Assembly (NCBI RefSeq): GCF_014203715.1
Contig: NZ_JACHJP010000009.1
Coordinates: forward strand, 186,001 to 250,000
DNA: 64,000 bases
Source of the DNA: Streptosporangium saharense
GTDB taxonomy: Bacteria > Actinomycetota > Actinomycetes > Streptosporangiales > Streptosporangiaceae
Direction: 5' to 3'
The notes below the pieces were generated by a model, which was given only the letters and a program-made list of their open reading frames with translations, was not told the origin of the DNA and searched no databases. The first letter of the stretch is position 1; every line of letters begins with the position of its first letter. The translations under genes were made by a program, and so were the position numbers. This document shows, in pieces, positions 15,757 through 23,999 of the stretch.

Positions 15757-16946
15757 CGTACGCCCCACAGGCCGGTGAACGCCTTCTGGTAGGCGCCGGG
15801 CTCCCCGAACCACCTGCCGCTGACCTCGGCCTCGGGGGTCAGGTCGAGCGTGCCGATGTTGTCCTTGGTGAAGGCCCGCGCCAGCGAGGGGTACTCCGCG
15901 GGCGGCCGCTGACCGGCCAGCATCCGCAGCACCGAGTCGGCCATGGTCCACGCCAGGTAGGGCGGGTTGACACCGGCGACCGCGATCAGCCGGTCGTTGG
16001 TCTTTACCTGCTGCACGGCGGCGAGGGTCGCGCCGCTGGTGGCGATCCTGACGTCGCGGGCCTTGCCGCTCGACTGGAGACCGGTGGTGGTGGCCGCCAG
16101 ATAGGTGTCGTACTGCGGGATCACGTAGCCGATGGACGGGTCGGTGAGGAGCGCGCTGCTCACCAGCGACGGGACGTCCTTCATCCGGCTGAGGCTCACC
16201 TCCTTGACGACGAGCCTGCAGCCGGGGCAGGCCTCCTTGAGATGCGCGGCGGCGCGGGCGCCCGCGCGCCGGGTGCTGGCGCTGTCGGTCACGGACAGCA
16301 GCAGGACGCTCGCCTTTCCGTCGGAGTCCGCGACGACCGCGTCACCGATCCCGTCCATCAGGACGAATCCCTGCCTGTCGGGGTCGCCGAAGGCGAAGGT
16401 CGCCGACTGCTCGGTGCCCTCGGGGGCCGCCGCGCCCGCGACGAACACGGGGACGCCACTCTTGCGGACCCGGTCGATGGCGGTCGGCACCATCTCGTAG
16501 GGGATGTAGTCGGTGACGACGGCGGCCGGTTTGGACGCGATCGCCTGGTCGAGGCAGGAGCTGATGCCGGACGGGTTGCCCTGCCCGTCGCAGGTGTAGA
16601 GCTTGACGCCGACGCGGCCGAGGGCGTCGGTGAGGTTCTTCGTGATCAGCGGGAAGTGGCCGACCTTCAGCGCGATCGGCACGTAGTAGACGGTCTTGCC
16701 CGCCAGCGCGGCGGTGTCGAACGGTGTGCCGAGCGTCGGCACCTCCCCGAAGGGCCGCGCCAGGTCGGCGAGAGCGGCCCGCGCAGCCGTGCCCTCCTTC
16801 GTCTCCGGCCCGGCCGAGGCCGAGGTCGTGGTGGCGCCGCCGCCGCACGCGGCCAGCGCGGCCAGGAGCGCCGTGGCGAGCCCGGCGCCCACCAGGCGGC
16901 GCCGTACGGAAGGAATGGGAGCGGGGGTGTTGGCAGTGGTGTTCAT
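15753..16946 (-). CDS. Substrate-binding lipoprotein of the CUT2-type ABC importer
   Basis: A 397-residue exported protein. The signal peptide ends in the lipobox LAAC with Cys34. The rest is a periplasmic-binding-protein type 1 fold (VYYVPIALKVGHFPLITKNLTDAL, then KPAAVVTDYIPYEMVPTAIDRVRKSGVPVFVAG). It captures the ligand outside the membrane for the transporter genes that follow. Its place inside a ring-cleavage operon argues for an aromatic or glycosidic ligand more than a simple sugar, which is inference. Confidence 0.9.
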   Translation of the reverse strand: MNTTANTPAPIPSVRRRLVGAGLATALLAALAACGGGATTTSASAGPETKEGTAARAALADLARPFGEVPTLGTPFDTAALAGKTVYYVPIALKVGHFPLITKNLTDALGRVGVKLYTCDGQGNPSGISSCLDQAIASKPAAVVTDYIPYEMVPTAIDRVRKSGVPVFVAGAAAPEGTEQSATFAFGDPDRQGFVLMDGIGDAVVADSDGKASVLLLSVTDSASTRRAGARAAAHLKEACPGCRLVVKEVSLSRMKDVPSLVSSALLTDPSIGYVIPQYDTYLAATTTGLQSSGKARDVRIATSGATLAAVQQVKTNDRLIAVAGVNPPYLAWTMADSVLRMLAGQRPPAEYPSLARAFTKDNIGTLDLTPEAEVSGRWFGEPGAYQKAFTGLWGVR

Positions 16947-16963
16947 GCGGGACTTCCAGGGGT

Positions 16964-17797
16964 TCAGCGGTGGGGGGTGGTGGGAACGAGGACCGCCGTG
17001 GTGCTGACCGCCCTGCGGGCGAGCGCGTCGAGCAGGGGTGCTCCCTCGGTGTGCGCGACGGTCACCAGGAGGCGTCCCCGGTCGTCGGCGCAGCAGGCGA
17101 TCGGATAGCCGGGGGAGACGTCAACGGACTCGGCGAGTTCGCCCTCGCGGAGCCGCGCGACCACCCGTCCCGTCGTGGTGGCCACCCAGACGCCCTCCTC
17201 GGCGGGCCAGATGCCGTCCGGCCTGGCCTCGGGGCCGACCAGGGCGGCGACGTCGGCGTAGACGCGCCGGTCGCGCAGGGTGCCGTCCGCCGCGACCCGG
17301 AACGCGGTGAGCCGCTGCCGGGAGGTCTCGGCGACGACGAGGGTGGCGCCTCCGTCGAGGAACGCGAGCCCGTTGGGGAACTCGACGTCCTCCGCGGCGA
17401 CCGTGGCGGTTCCGTCCGCGCGGACGAGGACGACGCGTCCCGGGCGGGGCGGCTCCCCACGGGCGGCGGCGAAGGCGACGTCGTCGACGTAGAGGTTGCC
17501 CGCGGCGTCACCGACGAGGTCGCCGAGCGGTCCGACGCCGAGCGGGGCGAGGTCGGCGTAGGTCTCCCAGCGCCCGCCGCTCCACACGCCGATCCGTCTC
17601 TCGTCCATCATGGCGCCGACCAGGCGGCCGTCCGGCAGGAACCACAGGCCGTTGGAGACCGACTCCAGCGGGGTCGCGGTCCACGTGCCGTCGGCGTCGG
17701 TCCACAGCCTGCGGCCCTGGGTGTCGGAGAGCCACAGCGCGCCGTCGTGCCAGCGCGGCCCCTCTCCCCAGGTCATCCCGGTGGCGTACGGCCTCAT
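16964..17797 (-). CDS. SMP-30/gluconolactonase-family protein
   Basis: A 277-residue six-bladed propeller. Typical elements are TGMTWGEGPRWHDGALWLSD at the start, VSNGLWFLPDGRLVGAM, FPNGLAFLDGGATLVVAET and PDGIWPAEEGVWVAT, which supply the Glu and Asn/Asp calcium ligands of SMP-30 lactonases. It would hydrolyse a lactone or ester. I chose the ATG at 17797, which overlaps the hydroxylase stop (ATGA). In this operon it could open a lactone formed from a ring-cleavage intermediate or cleave an aromatic ester such as a depside. Confidence 0.88.
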   Translation of the reverse strand: MRPYATGMTWGEGPRWHDGALWLSDTQGRRLWTDADGTWTATPLESVSNGLWFLPDGRLVGAMMDERRIGVWSGGRWETYADLAPLGVGPLGDLVGDAAGNLYVDDVAFAAARGEPPRPGRVVLVRADGTATVAAEDVEFPNGLAFLDGGATLVVAETSRQRLTAFRVAADGTLRDRRVYADVAALVGPEARPDGIWPAEEGVWVATTTGRVVARLREGELAESVDVSPGYPIACCADDRGRLLVTVAHTEGAPLLDALARRAVSTTAVLVPTTPHR

Positions 17798-19293
17798 GCC
17801 GCCTCCCTGACGGGCAGGAGCCACTCGCCCAGCTCGACCGTCGCCCTGTCCAGGGCGGCGGAGCCGGTGACGGCGGCGTGGGTGTACCGGTCGGGCCGGA
17901 TGATCACGGCGTCGGCCCCGTGGGAGGCCAGCCAGCCGGTCATCTCCACGGGCGGATCGTCGAGTACGGCGAAGCCCAGCCGCTCCCACGTCGCACGGGT
18001 GGCGTCCGAGACCCCGCGGATCGTCGGGCGGTCACCGGCGACGAGGAACCGGTAGCCGACCAGGTCGTCCAGGAGGGTGCCCTCGGCGGTGCGCGGCTGC
18101 GGGCTGAGCTGCCCGACGGGGTCTGCCGGTTCTGGCACGAGCCCACGTCCGAGCAGCGGGCGGTGGCGCACCAGGATCTGGGCGGGGCCGGGGGCGGGAC
18201 GCGCCGCGGGGTCGGCGAAGGCCTCGATCAGGTTCGCCTGCCGCGCCGACTCCACGATGTAGGGGCGCACGTGGGGCGAACGCTCACTCTCGTAGGTGTC
18301 GAGAAGCGCCTGGTCCGCCCCGGAGAGGACGGCGCTGAGCTTCCACGCCAGGTTCGTCGCGTCCCGCAGGCCGGAGCACATTCCCTGGCCGAGCATCGGC
18401 GGCATCTCGTGGGCGGCGTCGCCCGCGAGCAGCACGCGTCCCCGGCGCCAGCCGTGCACGAGCCGGGCGTGCCACTCGTAGACGTCGGTGCGCAGGATCC
18501 GGTAGGAACCCGGCGTCAGCCACCGTGAGAGCAGGTCGTAGGTCCGGGCGGGATGCTCGAACGCGTGGGCGTCGTCGCCGTCCCTCAGCATGAACTCGAA
18601 CCGCAGCTTCGGCGGGAACGTCGGCACGTAGGTCAGGGGCCGTTCGTCCTCGCAGACGATGAAGCCGCTCCTGTCGGGCAGGCTTCGCGGATGCTCGTAG
18701 GGGTGGATGTCGATGATGAGCGAGCGCTGGGTGCCGTCGAGGTCCTCCACCTCGGCACCGGCCGCCCCGCGGACGAACGAGTTCGCCCCGTCGCTGCCGA
18801 CCATGTACGCCGCCTCGACGAGGCGTTCCTCGCCGGTGCGCCGGTCGGCCAGCCGTACGAGAACGGCGTCGTCGGTCTGGGTGAAGCCGGTCACCTCCGC
18901 TCCGAGCAGCAGGTCGACGTGGTCGTCGACCAGCAGGCCCCGCAGCCGGGACTCGAAGTCGGGCTGGTGGAACTGGTAGTCCGCGCGCCAGCCCTGGTCG
19001 GAGTTGTCGCCGGGCATCTCGAACTCAAGGAACACCGAGCCGTCCGCCGACCGCAGTTGCCAGCTCTCCTGGCGCAGGAACCTCGCTTCGAGATCGGCGG
19101 CGCCGAGCGTCTGCAGGGTGCGCATCGTCTCGTCGTCGAGGTGGGTCGCCCTGGGGTGCTGGCAGACGATGCGGTTGGGATCGACGAGCGCGACACGGTG
19201 CCGCCGCATCGCCAGCAACCGGGCCAGGGTCAGTCCGGCGGGTCCGGCCCCGACGATGACGACGTCGTAGCCCGCGGTGGTGGGGTGGGTCAT
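17794..19293 (-). CDS. FAD-dependent aromatic hydroxylase (PheA/MhpA class A monooxygenase)
   Basis: A 499-residue flavoprotein hydroxylase. The dinucleotide motif GAGPAG (residues 15-20), the DG motif GSDGANSFVR and the FAD ribityl motif LAGDAAHEMPPMLGQGM define class A monooxygenases. Similarity in layout to MhpA (3-(3-hydroxyphenyl)propionate 2-hydroxylase) is clear. It inserts an ortho hydroxyl into a phenol using NAD(P)H and O2, creating the catechol needed by the extradiol dioxygenase encoded just upstream. GGGAG precedes the ATG. Confidence 0.92.
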   Translation of the reverse strand: MTHPTTAGYDVVIVGAGPAGLTLARLLAMRRHRVALVDPNRIVCQHPRATHLDDETMRTLQTLGAADLEARFLRQESWQLRSADGSVFLEFEMPGDNSDQGWRADYQFHQPDFESRLRGLLVDDHVDLLLGAEVTGFTQTDDAVLVRLADRRTGEERLVEAAYMVGSDGANSFVRGAAGAEVEDLDGTQRSLIIDIHPYEHPRSLPDRSGFIVCEDERPLTYVPTFPPKLRFEFMLRDGDDAHAFEHPARTYDLLSRWLTPGSYRILRTDVYEWHARLVHGWRRGRVLLAGDAAHEMPPMLGQGMCSGLRDATNLAWKLSAVLSGADQALLDTYESERSPHVRPYIVESARQANLIEAFADPAARPAPGPAQILVRHRPLLGRGLVPEPADPVGQLSPQPRTAEGTLLDDLVGYRFLVAGDRPTIRGVSDATRATWERLGFAVLDDPPVEMTGWLASHGADAVIIRPDRYTHAAVTGSAALDRATVELGEWLLPVREAA

Positions 19294-19314
19294 GGCGGTT
19301 ACTCCCGGGGCTGG

Positions 19315-20238
19315 TCAGGGGGCTTGGTGGGCGCCGGCCATCAGCGCGGCGAGGTCGTCCGGCTCGACGAAGGACGGGGGAGGGGGCGGCCCCCAGGTGT
19401 AGAGGCTGTGCGCGGCGTCCCACACCTCGGGCTTCCAGAGCGCGTCGTCGACGATGCAGTCGAGGTCGGAGTAGTACTCCGCGAAGTTCCCCGCCGGGTC
19501 CTTGAGGTACCAGAAGAAGTTCGACCCGATGTGGTGCCTGCCGAGCCCCCAGACGTGGCGTTCCGGGTGCTCGCGGAGCATCGCCGTGGCGCCACGGCCG
19601 ATCTCGTCGACGTCGTCCACCTGCCAGGAGGTGTGGTGCAGGAAGTTAACCGGCGCCTGGGAGACCAGGACGTTGTGGTGGTCGGTCGAGCAGCGCATGA
19701 AGGCCGCCATCCCGGGCACCACGTCGCTGACCTTGAGGCCGACGCCGTCGGCGAAGAAGCGTTCCGTGGCGGGCTGGTCGACCGAGCCGATGACGACGTG
19801 GCCGAGCCTGCGGGGCCGTACCGGCGTCTCCCGCAGGATCCCGGGCGCCCGCGTCGAGCCGCGCGCCGGATCACCTGGCGCGTTGTACGGCGGGGCGGGG
19901 ACGTGGGGCTGGACGAGACGGCCGGTCACCCGGGCCACGACGCGCACGCCGCTGATCGGCTCCAGGACGGCGAGCCGGTCCTGCCGCGCGTCCACGTCGA
20001 GGTCGAGGGCCCGCAGCCGCCGCGCCATCCTCCCGACGTCGTCGGGGTCGTCCACCCCGATCTCAAGCTCGACGAGCCTGCGGGTCGGCGCCGGGACCAG
20101 GCGGAGCTGGCGGCCGCCGTCGACGGTGGACAGCCACCCGTCGGCCTCGGGGCGCAGGCCGAAGTCGCGGTAGTACTCCAGCGTCGGGGCGAGGTTCGGA
20201 ACGCCGACGGTGAGCGAGTTGAGTCGGTGCAGTGCCAT
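19315..20238 (-). CDS. Two-domain extradiol ring-cleavage dioxygenase (VOC fold)
   Basis: A 307-residue protein with two vicinal-oxygen-chelate modules. The C-terminal module carries the Fe(II) 2-His-1-carboxylate set expected in type I extradiol dioxygenases: His147 (RLGHVVIG), His202 (LHHTSWQVDD) and Glu254 (NFAEYYSD). The N-terminal module lacks ligands, as usual. It would meta-cleave a catechol made by the FAD hydroxylase. The proline-rich tail is longer than typical. The exact ring substituents cannot be read from sequence. Confidence 0.9.
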   Translation of the reverse strand: MALHRLNSLTVGVPNLAPTLEYYRDFGLRPEADGWLSTVDGGRQLRLVPAPTRRLVELEIGVDDPDDVGRMARRLRALDLDVDARQDRLAVLEPISGVRVVARVTGRLVQPHVPAPPYNAPGDPARGSTRAPGILRETPVRPRRLGHVVIGSVDQPATERFFADGVGLKVSDVVPGMAAFMRCSTDHHNVLVSQAPVNFLHHTSWQVDDVDEIGRGATAMLREHPERHVWGLGRHHIGSNFFWYLKDPAGNFAEYYSDLDCIVDDALWKPEVWDAAHSLYTWGPPPPPSFVEPDDLAALMAGAHQAP

Positions 20239-20246
20239 GTCTTCCC

Positions 20247-21095
20247 CTAGGCGGAGACGAAGGTCTGGGTGAGGCGGCCGATGTCCTGCACGTAGGACAC
20301 GAGCGTGTCCCCGGGAGCGAGGAACCTCGGCGGTCTGCGGGCGCCCCCGACGCCGGAGGGGGTGCCGCTGAAGACGACGTCGCCGGGCAGCAGGGGGGCG
20401 ACGGCCGACAGCCTGGCCAGGAGCTCCGGCACCGAGAAGATCATGTGACGGGTTCGCGAGCTCTGGACCGTCTCGCCGTTGACCGAGCAGCCGAGGACGA
20501 GGTCGTCGGGATCGTCGAACTCGTCGACGGTCACCAGGAACGGTCCAATCGGCCCGAAACCCGGATAGGACTTGGCCAGGCTGAACTGCGGCAGCGGCCC
20601 GACGTGCTGGAGTCTCCGCTCGGAGAGGTCCTGGCCGACGGTCACGCCCGCGACGTACTCCCAGGCGTTCTCCCGTGGAACGTTCCTGGCCTCGCGGCCG
20701 ATGACCACCACGAGTTCGACCTCCCAGTCCACGTTGCCCTCGGGCAGGGTGACCTCGGTGACCGGCCCCGTCAGGGAGGTGGGGAACTTCGTGAACACCG
20801 CCGGTTCCTCGGGTACGGCGACGCCCGACTCACCGGCGTGTTCGGCGTAGTTGAGCCCGATCGCGAAGACCTGCCGCGGCGCGGGGGCCGGGGCGTCGAT
20901 CTCCTCCGGGGTGAAGTGACGCGCCTCCGCGTCGTCCAGCGGTGCCCGAGCCGCCCAGGCCCGGAACTCCGCCCACCGGTCGTAGAGCGTCTGCACGGAC
21001 GGGCCGAAGACGCCCTCGCTGGCGGTGGCGATGTCGATCCCGGTGTCCTCGCCGGTGATCAGCAGTGCCCGCCCCCCGATGTTCCCGATACGCAT
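20247..21095 (-). CDS. Fumarylacetoacetate hydrolase-family protein (acylpyruvase/hydratase-isomerase type)
   Basis: A 282-residue FAH-fold enzyme. The segments AIGLNYAEHAGES, FTKFPTSLTGP and EVELVVVIGREARNVPRENAWEYVAGVTVGQDLSER are the metal-binding and catalytic region of this family. It ends in SVPELLARLSAVAPLLPGDVVFSGTPSGVG. Members hydrolyse acylpyruvates or isomerise and decarboxylate ring-fission products. As first gene of the leftward operon, next to the dioxygenase, it should act on the ring-cleavage product. GAGGAAG lies before the ATG. Confidence 0.9.
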   Translation of the reverse strand: MRIGNIGGRALLITGEDTGIDIATASEGVFGPSVQTLYDRWAEFRAWAARAPLDDAEARHFTPEEIDAPAPAPRQVFAIGLNYAEHAGESGVAVPEEPAVFTKFPTSLTGPVTEVTLPEGNVDWEVELVVVIGREARNVPRENAWEYVAGVTVGQDLSERRLQHVGPLPQFSLAKSYPGFGPIGPFLVTVDEFDDPDDLVLGCSVNGETVQSSRTRHMIFSVPELLARLSAVAPLLPGDVVFSGTPSGVGGARRPPRFLAPGDTLVSYVQDIGRLTQTFVSA

Positions 21096-21170
21096 CGGTG
21101 CTTCCTCTCGTCTCGTCCGCGATGTCCTAGGTCACACACCATGCGTACTGAGTTTCGCAAATGTCAATAG

Positions 21171-21182
21171 ACATTCGAATGT
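21171..21182. promoter_or_regulatory. Palindrome in the GntR / catabolic operon divergent promoter
   Basis: ACATTCGAATGT is a perfect 12-bp palindrome 36 bp upstream of the GntR start and about 75 bp upstream of the FAH gene start, within the only A/T-richer part of the locus. GntR proteins of the FCD class commonly bind short palindromes, so this is the best operator candidate for the whole catabolic locus. ATGTCAATAGACATT at 21161-21175 overlaps it and adds a second ATGTC/GACAT pair. Confidence 0.6.
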
Positions 21183-21217
21183 TGTGGGCTGTTTCGTATC
21201 AAGCTAGGCTTCGCCCC

Positions 21218-21895
21218 ATGCCCCAGCAGAACGGCGCGAAGAAGACACGGACCGACCAGGTGTACGAGCGGATCCGGGCCGACATCTTCGCGGCGCGCCT
21301 CCAGCCCGGCGCCCGCCTGAAGTTCCCGGCCCTCTGCGCGGCCTACGACACCAGCGTCGGGGTCGCCCGCGAGGCGCTGGCCCGCCTCGCCTCAGAGCGT
21401 CTCGTACGGCCCCAGGCCCACCAGGGCTACACCGTCGCCGAACTGTCGGAGGAGGAACTGACCGACCTCACCATGGCGCGGGTCGAGATCGAGGCGACGA
21501 CGTTCCGCCAGGCCGTCGTGCACGGCGACATGGCCTGGGAGGGCGACATCGTGGCCGCCCACCACGTCCTGTCCCGGATCGACACCCGGAACGCCTCCGA
21601 GGAGACGCTCGAAGAGTGGTACACCGCCCACGAGGTGTTCCACCGCGCGCTCCTGCAGGGCTGCCCCAGCCGGCGCATGGTCGGCATCGCGCTGGGCCTG
21701 CGCGACGAGGCCGAGCTCTACCGCCGGTGGGCGGGGCCGCTGGGCAACGAGAAGGACCGGGACGTCGCGGGCGAACACCGCGCCATCCTCGATGCCGCCC
21801 TCGCCCGCGACGCCGTACTGGCCGCGCGGCTGCTGCGCGACCACATCGCCCACACCACCCAGGTGCTGATCTCCGGCGCGCTCACCCGTGAGTGA
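21218..21895 (+). CDS. GntR-family transcriptional regulator (FCD subfamily)
   Basis: A 225-residue regulator with an N-terminal winged helix (DQVYERIRADIFAARLQPGARLKFPAL, then VGVAREALARLASERLV) and an all-helical FCD effector domain that keeps the expected histidine metal ligands (EVFHRALL, GEHRAIL, LLRDHIAHT). FCD domains bind carboxylic acid ligands. It is divergent from the twelve-gene catabolic operon and is followed after 13 bp by acetoacetyl-CoA synthetase, so it most likely controls the whole locus in response to a pathway acid. Confidence 0.9.
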   Translation: MPQQNGAKKTRTDQVYERIRADIFAARLQPGARLKFPALCAAYDTSVGVAREALARLASERLVRPQAHQGYTVAELSEEELTDLTMARVEIEATTFRQAVVHGDMAWEGDIVAAHHVLSRIDTRNASEETLEEWYTAHEVFHRALLQGCPSRRMVGIALGLRDEAELYRRWAGPLGNEKDRDVAGEHRAILDAALARDAVLAARLLRDHIAHTTQVLISGALTRE

Positions 21896-21908
21896 AGGAG
21901 TCATCGAC

Positions 21909-23870
21909 ATGCCCCCCGTCCCTCCGGACTGGTCCCCCTCAGCGGAGACCGTCACCGGTGCCCGCGTCACCGCGTTCGCCAGGCACGCGTCCACACTCAC
22001 CGGCCGTGACCTGACCACCGGCTACCGCGACCTGTGGCGCTGGTCAGTTGAGGACCTCGACGGCTTCTGGTCCGCGGTGTGGGACCACTTCGGCATGCCG
22101 CCCCGCCCCGCCGGGGCACCGGCGCTGTCCGGGGAGCGCATGCCCGGCGCCGTGTGGTTCCCCGGCGCCACCCTGAACTACACCCGCGAGGTGTTCCGCG
22201 ACCGCCCCGACCACGACGTCGCCGTCATCGCCGTCGAGGAGTCCGGACACACCCGCGAGGTCACCTGGGCCGGGCTGCGCGACCAGGTGGCGTCCCTCGC
22301 GGCCACCCTCACCGAGCTGGGAGTCGGCCCAGGAGACCGGGTCGTCGGCTACCTGCCCAACGGCGTCGAGGCGGTGGTCGGATTCCTCGCCACGGCGAGC
22401 CTCGGCGCCGTCTGGGCGATGTGCGGCCTCGACTACGGCTCGGCGGCGGCAGTCGCGCGCCTGTCCCAGCTTGAGCCGACCGTGCTCGTCGCGGCCGACG
22501 CCTGTGACTTCGCGGGCCGTCGCGTCGACCGGCGCCGCGACCTCGACGAGCTGCGCGCCGCCCTTCCCGGACTGGTGACGACGGTGTTCGTGGGCGAGGG
22601 GAAGATCCCGGACGCCCTGCCCTGGGCCGAGGCCGCAGGCCGTACCGGCGTCACGCTGGCCCCGGCCGACGTGCCCTTCGACCACCCGCTGTGGGTGCTC
22701 TTCTCCTCCGGGACCACCGGGCGCCCCAAGGGCATCGTGCACGGCCACGGCGGTGTGGTGCTCGAACACCGCAAGCACGCCGCCTTCCACCTCGACCTGC
22801 GCGCCGGTGACCGCATGTTCTGGTACACCAGCCCAAGCTGGATGATGTGGAACTTCCTGGTCGGCGGACTCCTGCTCGGCGTCACCGTCGTCTGCTACGA
22901 CGGCAGCCCGGCCCACCCCGGCCCCGACCGGCTCTGGGACCTCGCCGCGAGCACCGGCGTCCAGGTGCTCGGCACCAGCCCCGGCTACCTGGCGGCGTGC
23001 CAGAAGGCCGGAATCGATCCCGGCGCCCACCGCCTGGACGGCCTGCGCTGCCTGGCGGTCACCGGCTCGACCTTCCCCGCGGACCTGCACCGCTGGACCA
23101 TCGGGAACCTGCCCTCGCGGGTCGCGGTGGTCTCCACCAGCGGCGGCACCGACGTGGTGACCGCCTTCGCCGGTGGGGTGCCGACGGTGCCGGTGTGGGC
23201 GGGTGAGCTCTCGGCGCCGTGCCTGGGCGTGGCGCTCGACGCCTTCGACCCCCTCGGCGCGCCGGTCGAGGAGGCCGTCGGGGAACTCGTCGTCACGCGG
23301 CCGATGCCGTCGATGCCGCTCCGGTTCTGGAACGATCCCGGCGACGTACGGCTGCGCGGCGCCTACTTCGACACCTTCCCCGGCGTTTGGCGGCACGGCG
23401 ACTGGATCACGGTCACCGCCCACGGGACCGTCGTCATCCACGGACGCTCCGACGCCACCCTCAACCGCCGCGGGGTCCGGATGGGCAGCGGCGACATCTA
23501 CGCCCCCGTCGAGGATCTCCCGCAGGTGGCCGAGGCCCTGGTCGTCGGGATCGAGGAGGCCGACGGGGGCTACTGGATGCCGCTGTTCGTCACCACGGCC
23601 CCCGGCGTGGAACTGGACGAGGAGCTCCGCGACGTCATCAGGGCCGCCATCAGGACCCACGCCTCACCCCGGCACGTTCCCGACGACATCATCGCCGCGC
23701 CCGGCATCCCGCACACCCGCACGGGCAAGAAGCTGGAGGTGCCGGTCAAACGGCTGCTGCGAGGCGACGACCCCGCGAGCGTGGTGGACCCCGCGAGCAT
23801 CGACCGTCCGGACCTCCTCGCGTGGTACCGCGAGATCGGCACCCAGCACCGACAACACGCCACAGCCTGA
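21909..23870 (+). CDS. aacS: Acetoacetate--CoA ligase
   Basis: A 653-residue adenylate-forming enzyme of AacS length. The AMP-binding P-loop is LFSSGTTGRPKGIVHGHGG, the motif LRGAYFDTFPGVWRHGDW matches AacS/ACS enzymes, and the catalytic lysine lies in GKKLEVPVKRLL. The N-terminal ACAS segment (WRWSVEDLDGFWSAVWDHFG, then MPGAVWFPGATLNYTREVF) is typical for acetoacetyl-CoA synthetase. It activates acetoacetate with ATP and CoA for the thiolase in the facing operon. I preferred the ATG at 21909 because GAAGGAG lies 8 bases before it. Confidence 0.9.
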   Translation: MPPVPPDWSPSAETVTGARVTAFARHASTLTGRDLTTGYRDLWRWSVEDLDGFWSAVWDHFGMPPRPAGAPALSGERMPGAVWFPGATLNYTREVFRDRPDHDVAVIAVEESGHTREVTWAGLRDQVASLAATLTELGVGPGDRVVGYLPNGVEAVVGFLATASLGAVWAMCGLDYGSAAAVARLSQLEPTVLVAADACDFAGRRVDRRRDLDELRAALPGLVTTVFVGEGKIPDALPWAEAAGRTGVTLAPADVPFDHPLWVLFSSGTTGRPKGIVHGHGGVVLEHRKHAAFHLDLRAGDRMFWYTSPSWMMWNFLVGGLLLGVTVVCYDGSPAHPGPDRLWDLAASTGVQVLGTSPGYLAACQKAGIDPGAHRLDGLRCLAVTGSTFPADLHRWTIGNLPSRVAVVSTSGGTDVVTAFAGGVPTVPVWAGELSAPCLGVALDAFDPLGAPVEEAVGELVVTRPMPSMPLRFWNDPGDVRLRGAYFDTFPGVWRHGDWITVTAHGTVVIHGRSDATLNRRGVRMGSGDIYAPVEDLPQVAEALVVGIEEADGGYWMPLFVTTAPGVELDEELRDVIRAAIRTHASPRHVPDDIIAAPGIPHTRTGKKLEVPVKRLLRGDDPASVVDPASIDRPDLLAWYREIGTQHRQHATA

Positions 23871-23934
23871 ACCGCATCTCCAAGCCGCACCTTTGAGCCG
23901 CACTTTTGAGCCGAGCTGTCTGAGTCGCACCCTC
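23869..23934 (+). repeat. Five imperfect 13-nt tandem units after aacS
   Basis: Units beginning at 23869, 23882, 23895, 23908 and 23922 follow the pattern GAGCCGCACTTTT with substitutions (for example AAGCCGCACCTTT and GAGTCGCACCCTC). The first unit overlaps the aacS stop codon. The array fills half of the 130-bp gap before the next gene and makes no protein-like frame. It looks like recent slippage. Confidence 0.6.
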
Positions 23935-23999
23935 CCGATCCCGCACCCGTCGGCCCCGGTGGCGCCCCTTCCGCCTTCCGCCTTTCGTTTGGAGTGACC

